38,674 nt of DNA from an uncultured Burkholderiaceae bacterium. Its GTDB lineage: Bacteria; Pseudomonadota; Gammaproteobacteria; Burkholderiales; Burkholderiaceae_B. Of this stretch, positions 18,032 to 24,197 are shown piece after piece. A model generated the notes under the pieces. The model worked only from the letters and a program-made list of their open reading frames with translations. It had not been told where the DNA came from and searched no databases. Made by a program: the position numbers and the translations under genes. Numbering within the stretch: position 1 is the first letter of the stretch; every line of letters starts with the position of its first letter. Location: the NCBI GenBank assembly GCA_937888805.1, contig CALBEY010000016.1, forward strand, positions 1 to 38,674, in the 5' to 3' direction.

Positions 18032-18139
18032 TTAAATTCCTACTTAGTTTCCCTAGTACTGTGATGAATTAATTCTGCTGTAATCGTTATCAGTATGTCA
18101 AAAAACCATTAAGTTGTATCAAAAAAGTGAGGAGATAAC

Positions 18140-18400
18140 ATGTCAGAGAATTATGACTCGCACGCTTATTGGCGAGCAACCCTTTCGCTGCTGACCAAAG
18201 TCTTGATTGTATGGGCTTTGGTTTCTTATGGCGCCGGCATTCTTTTCGCGGATTGGCTAAACGGCATCATGCTGGCTGGCTACCCATTGGGGTTTTGGTT
18301 TGCTCAAAATGGCGCGATTTACGTGTTCATCATCTTGATCTTCTGGTATGGCAAGAAGATGAATGAGATCGATCGTAAATTCGGCGTTGAAGAGGAATAA
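18140..18400 (+). CDS. DUF4212 protein, solute:sodium symporter small subunit
   Basis: An 86-residue membrane protein with two helices (about 16-38 and 55-77) and an acidic C-terminus (EIDRKFGVEEE). The opening SENYDSHAYWRATLSLL is the typical DUF4212 start, and the length is normal. Such proteins are the obligate small companion of VC_2705-type symporters, encoded 11 bases downstream here. GAGGAGA before the ATG is a strong ribosome site. Probably expressed from the divergent promoter region at 17902-18139. Confidence 0.9.
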   Translation: MSENYDSHAYWRATLSLLTKVLIVWALVSYGAGILFADWLNGIMLAGYPLGFWFAQNGAIYVFIILIFWYGKKMNEIDRKFGVEEE

Positions 18401-18411
18401 AGGGGCTACTC

Positions 18412-20226
18412 ATGGAACTTCAAACCACGATTTACATTATTGTTGGCCTTACCTTTGCGCTTTACATTGGTATTGCCATCTGGGCCCGTGCCGGTAGCAC
18501 GAGCGAATTCTATGTTGCAGGTAGCGGTGTTAATCCGGTTGTCAACGGGATGGCCACAGCCGCTGACTGGATGTCGGCGGCATCGTTTATCTCTATGGCA
18601 GGCCTTATCGCCTACATGGGATACGGCGGCAGCCTTTTCTTGATGGGTTGGACCGGCGGCTATGTGCTGTTGGCTTGCTTGTTAGCCCCTTACCTGCGCA
18701 AATTTGGTAAGTTCACGGTGCCGCAGTTTATTGGTGACCGTTACTACTCAAAGGCGGCATCGACCATCGCTGTGGTTTGTCTGTTGGTCGCTTCGATCAC
18801 CTACATTATTGGTCAGATGACGGGTGTTGGTATCGCGTTCTCGCGCTTCTTGGGCGTGTCAAACGATACCGGTATTTATATCGGTATGGCGATTGTGTTC
18901 TCTTATGCTGTGTTCGGTGGCATGAAAGGCATTACCTACACTCAAGTCGCGCAATACATCGTTTTGATCATGGCATACATCATTCCCGCCATCTTCATCT
19001 CCTTGTCGCTCACGGGCAACCCACTGCCCCAGTTGGGTTTGGGTTCGAACATGACCGAGAGTGGCAAGCCTCTTTTGGTGACCTTAAACGAGGTGATCCA
19101 AGAGCTCGGCTTTAACGAGTACACGACGCAGTTGCCAGGCAGCAAACTAAACATGTTTGTCTACACCCTGTCGCTCATGATTGGTACAGCTGGTCTGCCA
19201 CACGTGATTATCCGTTTCTTCACGGTTAAAACCGTCGCAGATGCACGCTCTTCGGCTGGTTGGTCTTTGGTGTTTATTGCATTGCTCTACACAACAGCTC
19301 CCGCTGTTGCTGCCATGGCTCGCATGAACTTACACACCACCATTAACCCCACGATTGTTTCTGAGCCTGCCAAGGTCTTCACCGCTGAGGGTTCAATCTT
19401 GAATTCAGAGCGCCCGGACTGGATGAAGCGCTGGGAAGTCACGGGCTTGCTCAAATGGCAAGACAAAAACGGTGACGGTCGCATTCAGTACTACAACGAC
19501 GCATCCAAAAACGAAGCCTTCAATCAAAAGGCAAAGGATGCTGGCTGGAAAGGCAACGAGTTGTCCGTCAATCGAGACATTATCGTGATGGCCAACCCCG
19601 AAATTGCCATGTTGCCAAACTGGGTGATTGCGCTGGTGGCTGCGGGTGGTTTGGCGGCGGCCCTTTCAACGGCGGCGGGTCTACTCATGGCCATTTCATC
19701 GGCTGTCTCGCACGACTTGGTCAAGAACGTGTTCAAACCGGACATCTCTGAGAAAGGCGAGTTATTGACAGGCAAGATCGCCATGGGCGCCTCTGTGGTG
19801 TTGGCAGGTTATCTGGGGCTTAATCCGCCTGGCTTTGCCGCGGGAACGGTGGCGTTGGCTTTCGGTATTGCGGCCTCAACGCTGTTCCCAGCCATCATGA
19901 TGGGCATCTTCTCTAAGAAGATGAACAGCGCTGGTGCGATGGCCGGTATGGTCTCTGGTCTGGCGGTTACCCTGTTTTATGTGTTTGCTCACAAAGGGAT
20001 CTTCTTCATCAAAGGCACGGGTTATCTCGAGCTAATCGGTGGTGCCAACAGCTTCTTTGGCATCACGCCTGAAGCCTTTGGTGCCATTGGTGCGGGGGTT
20101 AACTTCATCGTGGCCTTCGCGGTGGATAAAGTGACCAAAGAGCCGCCGGCTTACATTCAACAAATGGTGGAGAATGTTCGCATTCCCCGCGGCTCTAAGG
20201 CTGTAACCGGTGATCACTATCACTAA
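18412..20226 (+). CDS. Sodium:solute symporter, VC_2705 subfamily (acetate/organic-acid type)
   Basis: A 604-residue SSS-family (LeuT-fold) carrier with about 13 helices. Features: GMATAADWMSAASFISMAG (46-64), the substrate/Na1 region; GQMTGVGIAFSRFLGV; GTAGLPHVIIRFFTV (258-272); and GGLAAALSTAAGLLMAISSA (412-431), the Na2 site. Between helices, residues about 315-395 form a long hydrophilic insert containing DKNGDGRIQYYN (351-362), an EF-hand-like calcium loop. Length over 550 plus the DUF4212 partner place it in the VC_2705 group, relatives of the acetate permease ActP. It is followed by a terminator at 20296. Substrate is not established. Confidence 0.93.
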   Translation: MELQTTIYIIVGLTFALYIGIAIWARAGSTSEFYVAGSGVNPVVNGMATAADWMSAASFISMAGLIAYMGYGGSLFLMGWTGGYVLLACLLAPYLRKFGKFTVPQFIGDRYYSKAASTIAVVCLLVASITYIIGQMTGVGIAFSRFLGVSNDTGIYIGMAIVFSYAVFGGMKGITYTQVAQYIVLIMAYIIPAIFISLSLTGNPLPQLGLGSNMTESGKPLLVTLNEVIQELGFNEYTTQLPGSKLNMFVYTLSLMIGTAGLPHVIIRFFTVKTVADARSSAGWSLVFIALLYTTAPAVAAMARMNLHTTINPTIVSEPAKVFTAEGSILNSERPDWMKRWEVTGLLKWQDKNGDGRIQYYNDASKNEAFNQKAKDAGWKGNELSVNRDIIVMANPEIAMLPNWVIALVAAGGLAAALSTAAGLLMAISSAVSHDLVKNVFKPDISEKGELLTGKIAMGASVVLAGYLGLNPPGFAAGTVALAFGIAASTLFPAIMMGIFSKKMNSAGAMAGMVSGLAVTLFYVFAHKGIFFIKGTGYLELIGGANSFFGITPEAFGAIGAGVNFIVAFAVDKVTKEPPAYIQQMVENVRIPRGSKAVTGDHYH

Positions 20227-20295
20227 GCAGTAAGATGTCTTGGTTGGCTGATCCAGAGCCTTAGTACTTCTCTGCATCAGCCAGCCGGGCGACTC

Positions 20296-20330
20296 AAAGC
20301 CCTGGGGTATCAAGCCACAGGGCTTTTTTA
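20296..20330 (+). terminator. Rho-independent terminator after the symporter gene
   Basis: AAAGCCCTG (20296-20304) pairs perfectly with CAGGGCTTT (20318-20326) across 13 bases, with the T-run continuing to about 20329. It separates the symporter operon from the next gene. Confidence 0.9.
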
Positions 20331-20344
20331 TTGGAGAAATCAAG

Positions 20345-20737
20345 ATGATGCTTGATGTCAGCACGGTGATGTTTTGGCTTTTGTTTTTAGCCTTATTCCC
20401 CATTTCGTTTACCTGGTTCAGGCGTGCTTATCGGATCATTCACAATAAGGATTACAGCGAAGTGGCCTTGTCACGCGGCGTCTCACCACCGAACGCTGAA
20501 CGCTACGCACCATTCACTGCTGTTGTGAACATAATCGCAGGCCTATCGCTTACCTTTGTGATCCTTTCAGTGGTGATGTTTGGCGTCTTTGGTATTGTGT
20601 GGCTGAACCCCGATTTCCAAAGTTGGGTTGCCGTGGCTGGCTCAACCATTTGGATGAAAATCATCTTTGATTTCATCATCAGCCAACAAGCCAAAATGTT
20701 CAACAAACGACAAAAGAAAGACTCTTCAAGCGCATAA
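20345..20737 (+). CDS. Small membrane protein of unknown function
   Basis: A 130-residue protein with a first helix near 7-24, a second long hydrophobic stretch near 58-88 (which may be two helices) and another near 93-112. A conserved-looking hydrophilic loop FRRAYRIIHNKDYSEVALSR sits between, and the C-terminus is basic (KMFNKRQKKD). I do not recognise the family. GGAGA seven bases before the ATG at 20345 supports the start (ATG 20348 is also possible). It lies after the symporter terminator and 14 bases before the SMR gene, so the two may share a transcript. Confidence 0.65.
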   Translation: MMLDVSTVMFWLLFLALFPISFTWFRRAYRIIHNKDYSEVALSRGVSPPNAERYAPFTAVVNIIAGLSLTFVILSVVMFGVFGIVWLNPDFQSWVAVAGSTIWMKIIFDFIISQQAKMFNKRQKKDSSSA

Positions 20738-20751
20738 GCGAGATCTAACTG

Positions 20752-21096
20752 ATGCCGACCACCCCTTGGGTGCTGCTGACCATTGCCATTGTGGCCGAAG
20801 TGATTGCCACATCTTCGCTCAAACTAAGCGACGGCTTTACCCGCCTTTGGCCTTCTGTGGTTGTGGTGGCGGGATATGGCGTTTCCTTTTATTTTCTGTC
20901 GGTGACCACGCGATCAATGCCAATCGGCGTGATCTACACGATTTGATCTGGCTTAGGTGTGGTTTTGGTGACTTTGGTGGGTTGCCTGGTCTTTAAGCAA
21001 CACCTAGACCTGCCGGCGCTTATTGGGATCAGCCTCATCATCGCTGGTGTCGTCATCATGAATGTCTGGTCAAAATCCACAATCAGTACCCATTGA
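20752..21096 (+). pseudogene. SMR family multidrug transporter (EmrE-like) with in-frame TGA at the conserved Trp
   Basis: Full-length frame of 114 sense/stop codons before the final TGA at 21094-21096. The first 64 residues match EmrE well, including the essential membrane Glu (Glu16 in [10 protein letters not shown], equal to EmrE Glu14) and GFTRLWPS. Codon 65 is TGA (20944-20946), exactly where EmrE has the essential Trp63 of the AIWSG motif. After it the frame continues without shift as SGLGVVLVTLVG, then HLDLPALIGISLIIAGVVIMN, the normal helix 3-4 sequence. A single TGG-to-TGA transition explains this. Other genes here use TGA as a normal stop, so recoding of the whole genome is excluded. 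It is either a fresh pseudogene, a sequencing error or local readthrough. Confidence 0.9.
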
Positions 21097-21160
21097 ATCC
21101 AAGACCCATTTGGTGCGCCGCTGTCTTACACTAACTCAAATCAAAACTTAGAAGACAATC

Positions 21161-21949
21161 ATGCAGCACGAACACTACTGGATCATTCGCCATAAGCAGC
21201 ACATCCTGATTGACATGGCGCACCCTGCTGGACCCAATTTTTTTTCTCAAGCTGAGTTTTTAAAAGGCGTGCACAGCGAACCCATTCAGGTGGGGCACTG
21301 GCAGGGACTGCCGTGTATGGCCATTGAGAGCGATGACTTGCCTGAACACCTAAGCTTTTTGGGTAACGCCGAGTTGGTCCCCATGCGCCAAGTCTTTGGT
21401 GTGGTGGGCCCAGAGGCTTTTGCCATGGCGGGACGTGCAACCCAATTGATCGACTGGCAAATGACACATCGGTTTTGTGGGCGCTGTGGTCACGCCACTC
21501 AATTGCATGAGAGCGATTTTGCGATGCATTGCCCGCAGTGCAAATTAAACGCGTACCCCCGCATCTCGCCAGCTGTCATGGTGTTGGTACGCCACGGCAC
21601 AAAATTCCTACTGGCGCGTAGCCCGCATTTTAAGCCCGGTGTCTTCAGCGCCCTGGCTGGCTTTGTCGAAGCGGGTGAAACGCTTGAGCAATGTGCTGCG
21701 CGCGAGGTCATGGAAGAGGTTGGCGTGAAGATCGATAACCTGCGCTACTTCTGCAGCCAATCATGGCCATTCCCAAATTCATTGATGATTGCTTTTTTCG
21801 CTGATTACGTCTCGGGCGACATCGTCCCTGAGCCATCTGAGATTGAAGCCGCCCACTGGTTTGATATAGACGACCTACCAAAGCTGCCCGACCATGTCAG
21901 CATCGCCAGACAACTGATTGAGGGCGCGCTGAAAGAGCTCAGGGTTTAA
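21161..21949 (+). CDS. nudC: NAD+/NADH pyrophosphatase and NAD-cap decapping enzyme NudC
   Basis: Cytoplasmic Nudix hydrolase of 262 residues that cleaves NAD(H) to NMN(H) and AMP and removes NAD caps from RNA. A zinc ribbon has Cys106, Cys109, Cys124 and Cys127 (FCGRCG and HCPQCK). The Nudix box runs 167-189 (GFVEAGETLEQCAAREVMEE then VGV), with all catalytic Glu residues present. The NudC signature is nearly exact as SQSWPFPNSLM at 199-209 (SQPWPFPxS in E. coli, with Pro replaced by Ser here). The N-terminal domain is present, so the protein is full length. It ends nine bases before the convergent ackA stop, with no visible terminator between them. Confidence 0.95.
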   Translation: MQHEHYWIIRHKQHILIDMAHPAGPNFFSQAEFLKGVHSEPIQVGHWQGLPCMAIESDDLPEHLSFLGNAELVPMRQVFGVVGPEAFAMAGRATQLIDWQMTHRFCGRCGHATQLHESDFAMHCPQCKLNAYPRISPAVMVLVRHGTKFLLARSPHFKPGVFSALAGFVEAGETLEQCAAREVMEEVGVKIDNLRYFCSQSWPFPNSLMIAFFADYVSGDIVPEPSEIEAAHWFDIDDLPKLPDHVSIARQLIEGALKELRV

Positions 21950-21958
21950 TAGCGTTAA

Positions 21959-23164
21959 TCATGTCGCAAGGGCTTGCGTGTGCCTAGCAATCATTTTTTC
22001 TTCATTGGTTGGTATTCGCAAGCACAAGACGCGAGAACGCGCTGTGGAAATAATGGTTTGACCCGCCTGATTGGCATACTCATCTAACTCAATGCCAAGC
22101 CAAGACATGGATTGCAATATCTGACGGCGAACGCCCACAGAGTGCTCGCCAATGCCACCGGTCAATACAATCGCATCAAGACCCTCCAGTGCAGCCGCCA
22201 TGGCACCGATTTCGCGCTTGACGCGATGCACGAAGTAATCAATCGCTTGCTGCGCGTGAAGCTCTTTTGAGGCCTCCAAGGTGCGCATGTCGTTAGAAAT
22301 GCCAGATAAGCCTTTGAGCCCAGACTCTTTGTAGAGCAGGTCTGAAATCTCATTAGCACTCAGGCCCCTGTCTTGCATCAAATACAACAAGACGCCGGGA
22401 TCCAACTGCCCACAGCGCGTACCCATGGGCAAACCATCGAGTGCGGAAAATCCCATGGTTGAGGCAACAGAATGGCCATCAAGCATGCCGCACATGGAGG
22501 CGCCGTTGCCCAAGTGCGCCACAATCACCCGTCCACGGGCGTGCAAAGGGAATGCCTCTTTTAAGTGATCAGCAATGAACTCGTAAGACAGACCATGAAA
22601 ACCATAGCGACGCACGCCCTCATCGTACAAAGCACGAGGCAATGCAAAACAATCTTTGACAAACGGTTGATGACAATGAAAAGCCGTGTCAAAACACGCC
22701 ACTTGCGGCAACAGACCAAACGCCTGTTGCGCAGCCTCAATGCCAGCCAAATTGTGGGGCTGATGCAAAGGTGCCAGCGGCTCGAGCAACCTTAACTTGG
22801 CCATAACAGCATCATTAACAAGCACCGCTTGATCAAAATCCGCCCCACCGTGCACAACACGGTGACCAATGGCGCTCACTTCTACGCCGTCAAGCCGCGT
22901 TTTGATCCATTGCATCAACCATGCCAAGGCACCAGCGTGATCCACTGGTGCCGCCCCATGCGGCCACTCGTGCGTAAACTGCTCGCCAGAATTTGGCGCG
23001 CTGGCGCTAAAACGGGTCTGTTGACCGATCCTATCAAGCTCGCCGGTTAAGCGTAGCGTCAGTTCGGGCCGGTCAAACAAGGCAAATTTAATTGACGATG
23101 AGCCTGCGTTTAGTGTCAACAGACTACTCACACTCGAGGCGATGGCTCGGTCAGACTGTGTCAT
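21959..23164 (-). CDS. ackA: Acetate kinase
   Basis: Reversibly phosphorylates acetate with ATP, 401 residues, the normal length. Family signatures: LLTLNAGSSSIKFALFD (about 15-31), GHRVVHGGADF with the substrate Arg, FDTAFH with catalytic Asp, VAHLGNGASM, GTRCGQLDPG, and TGGIGEHSVGVR near the C-terminus. No phosphotransacetylase gene lies nearby. The first 29 codons and upstream sequence (23079-23272) form one copy of a ~190-bp direct repeat whose other copy is at 24004-24197. The ATG at 23164 is supported by conservation of the codons after it with the relic in the second copy. It was probably downstream of selO before parDE separated them. Confidence 0.95.
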   Translation of the reverse strand: MTQSDRAIASSVSSLLTLNAGSSSIKFALFDRPELTLRLTGELDRIGQQTRFSASAPNSGEQFTHEWPHGAAPVDHAGALAWLMQWIKTRLDGVEVSAIGHRVVHGGADFDQAVLVNDAVMAKLRLLEPLAPLHQPHNLAGIEAAQQAFGLLPQVACFDTAFHCHQPFVKDCFALPRALYDEGVRRYGFHGLSYEFIADHLKEAFPLHARGRVIVAHLGNGASMCGMLDGHSVASTMGFSALDGLPMGTRCGQLDPGVLLYLMQDRGLSANEISDLLYKESGLKGLSGISNDMRTLEASKELHAQQAIDYFVHRVKREIGAMAAALEGLDAIVLTGGIGEHSVGVRRQILQSMSWLGIELDEYANQAGQTIISTARSRVLCLRIPTNEEKMIARHTQALAT

Positions 23165-23272
23165 GGACTATCCGTTTCCTCAGGGGCAAGCGATTCGACT
23201 GTTCATTAACGATAACCCACAACGATAAGTGCCACAGAACGTTTGGTGCGCGGTCAAAAGGGTCGGGTTGAT
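23079..23272. repeat. Direct repeat copy 1 (ackA 5' end, ackA-selO gap, selO 3' end)
   Basis: Aligns without gaps to 24004-24197 at a constant offset of 925 bases. By hand I count about 30 mismatches in the first 168 bases (roughly 82% identity), fading after about 23246, with CGGGTTG still matching near 23262. This copy holds the live ackA start. On the minus strand at 23228-23248 it still encodes HQTFCGT, the SelO C-terminus, but the stop codon has become TAT. Confidence 0.92.
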
Positions 23273-23300
23273 TGTGTCGAACCTAGCCACCAAAAAACCT

Positions 23301-23341
23301 ACCATACATAGATTGACAATCTTTGTATGGTGTGAAATCAT
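23301..23341 (+). promoter_or_regulatory. parDE promoter within a 31-bp palindromic operator
   Basis: ACCATACA (23301-23308) is the exact inverse of TGTATGGT (23324-23331), and AGATT-GAC-AATCT forms the inner arms, so 23301-23331 is palindromic except at the centre and one pair. TTGACA (23313-23318), a perfect -35, lies inside, and AATCAT (23336-23341) is a fair -10 at 17-base spacing. The parD ATG is 35 bases on. This suits autorepression by the antitoxin. Confidence 0.75.
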
Positions 23342-23375
23342 CTAATCACTTTAAAACTTTTAAGGTTACCCCACC

Positions 23376-23645
23376 ATGCATGTCTCCCTGACACCTGAGT
23401 TAGAGTCGCGGGTTAGAGCCAAAGTCGACAGCGGTCTTTACAACAACGCCAGCGAAGTCGTCCGAGAGGCACTACGGTTCATGGATAGCCATGAGCAATG
23501 GGTTCATGAGATAAAGATGGCTCAGCTTCGCGAACAACTGCAGCTCGGTACAAATCAGCTTGATCAAGGACTCGGTATCCCCGTTGAGACCGAAGTTGAA
23601 CTCGATGCGATTTTTTTGGAGATTCGAGGCAATACTAAGGCATGA
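23376..23645 (+). CDS. parD: ParD-like antitoxin, type II toxin-antitoxin (ribbon-helix-helix)
   Basis: An 89-residue antitoxin. The N-terminal VSLTPELESRVRAKVDSGLY is the beta strand and first helix of a ParD-type ribbon-helix-helix DNA-binding fold. NNASEVVREALRFMDSHEQ is the second helix with the diagnostic NASEVVREALR motif. The C-terminal half is acidic and probably binds and neutralises the toxin. The stop overlaps the toxin start (ATGA), the usual order for ParDE. The palindrome 45-75 bases upstream is the expected binding site. The pair lies between two ~190-bp direct repeats and looks like an insertion between ackA and selO. Confidence 0.92.
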   Translation: MHVSLTPELESRVRAKVDSGLYNNASEVVREALRFMDSHEQWVHEIKMAQLREQLQLGTNQLDQGLGIPVETEVELDAIFLEIRGNTKA

Positions 23646-23971
23646 GTAAACCTAAGTTGACCCTTTCACCCGCAGCAAAATCAGATCTAACGAACATCTA
23701 TCGCTACGGATTAACCGTTTGGAGTGCTGCCCAATCTTTTTCATACCTCACAAAACTCAAATCCGAAATCTGGCGGTTGGTAGATTACCCAATGATGGGT
23801 GTAGATCGAAGCACATTGTCACCTAACCTGCGCAGTCTGTCCGTTGGCAGCCACATCCTGTTCTATCGGTTCGAACGTAATACTGTAGAACTCGTGAGAG
23901 TTTTGCATGGACGGCAAGATCCTGAGAAAAACCTAATATCCAATGCTGATTCGCAGGCCTCACAAACCTAG
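23642..23971 (+). CDS. parE: ParE/RelE-superfamily toxin
   Basis: A 109-residue toxin partner. LTLSPAAKSDLTNIYRYGLTVW matches the N-terminus of ParE (P-x-A-x-x-D-L-x-x-I). It is followed by YPMMGVDRSTLSPNLRSLSVGSHILFYR and VELVRVLHGRQD, the central strand and C-terminal strand typical of ParE. Most ParE toxins poison DNA gyrase, whereas RelE relatives cut mRNA. The H-G-R-Q-D end favours ParE. It appears intact, slightly longer than usual, with a polar tail (SNADSQASQT) that may be run-on sequence gained at the insertion junction, 33 bases before the second repeat. Confidence 0.92.
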   Translation: MSKPKLTLSPAAKSDLTNIYRYGLTVWSAAQSFSYLTKLKSEIWRLVDYPMMGVDRSTLSPNLRSLSVGSHILFYRFERNTVELVRVLHGRQDPEKNLISNADSQASQT

Positions 23972-24003
23972 CGTGCCAAGCTTCTCAGACCTACCATCTC
24001 GAT

Positions 24004-24089
24004 AAGGCAAACTTGGTTGACGATGAGCCTGCGTTTAAGGTCAACAGACTACTCGCACTCGAGGCGGTGCTTGGCTACGAATGTGTCAT
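24004..24089 (-). pseudogene. ackA 5' fragment (relic)
   Basis: Reading leftward from ATG 24087-24089 gives MTHS, a TAG at codon 5, then in the same frame ASSLLTLNAGSSSTKFAL-like sequence, almost the same as the first 29 codons of ackA (MTQSDRAI..., LLTLNAGSSSIKFAL). Homology ends at about 24004, where the parDE segment begins. It is non-functional. Confidence 0.9.
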
Positions 24090-24197
24090 GGACTATCCGT
24101 TTCCTAGAGGTCAAGCGAATCGACTGGCCATTAAAAATTTCCCGCAATGCTATGTGCCACAGAACGTTTGATGGGGAACATTAGACGGATCGGGTTG
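24004..24197. repeat. Direct repeat copy 2 (ackA 5' relic, gap, selO 3' end)
   Basis: Ungapped partner of 23079-23272 (offset 925). Here the selO 3' end is live (stop TAG at 24150-24152) and the ackA start is dead. Together the two copies bracket the 730-base parDE segment (23273-24003). Confidence 0.92.

Noticed and set aside
20752..20946. A genuine 64-residue two-helix protein rather than a broken gene
   Set aside because: The frame continues after the TGA with the complete helix 3-4 sequence of SMR transporters, so the short product is better explained by a nonsense mutation.
20944..20946. Genome-wide TGA-as-Trp code
   Set aside because: Many intact genes in the window (for example at 549-551, 13778-13780 and 10764-10766) end with TGA, and their Trp codons are TGG.
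21097..21160. RNA gene or tRNA between the SMR pseudogene and nudC
   Set aside because: The gap is only 64 bases and shows no cloverleaf or strong stem. No tRNA or rRNA was recognised in other gaps either.
21959..23164. Acetate kinase as part of a sulfonate pathway with the ComDE-like genes
   Set aside because: The genes are 15 kb apart on opposite strands, and neither xsc nor pta is present, so linkage is not supported.
23079..24197. Direct repeats as an insertion-sequence target-site duplication
   Set aside because: About 190 bp is far too long for transposition duplications, there are no terminal inverted repeats, and no transposase is encoded between them.
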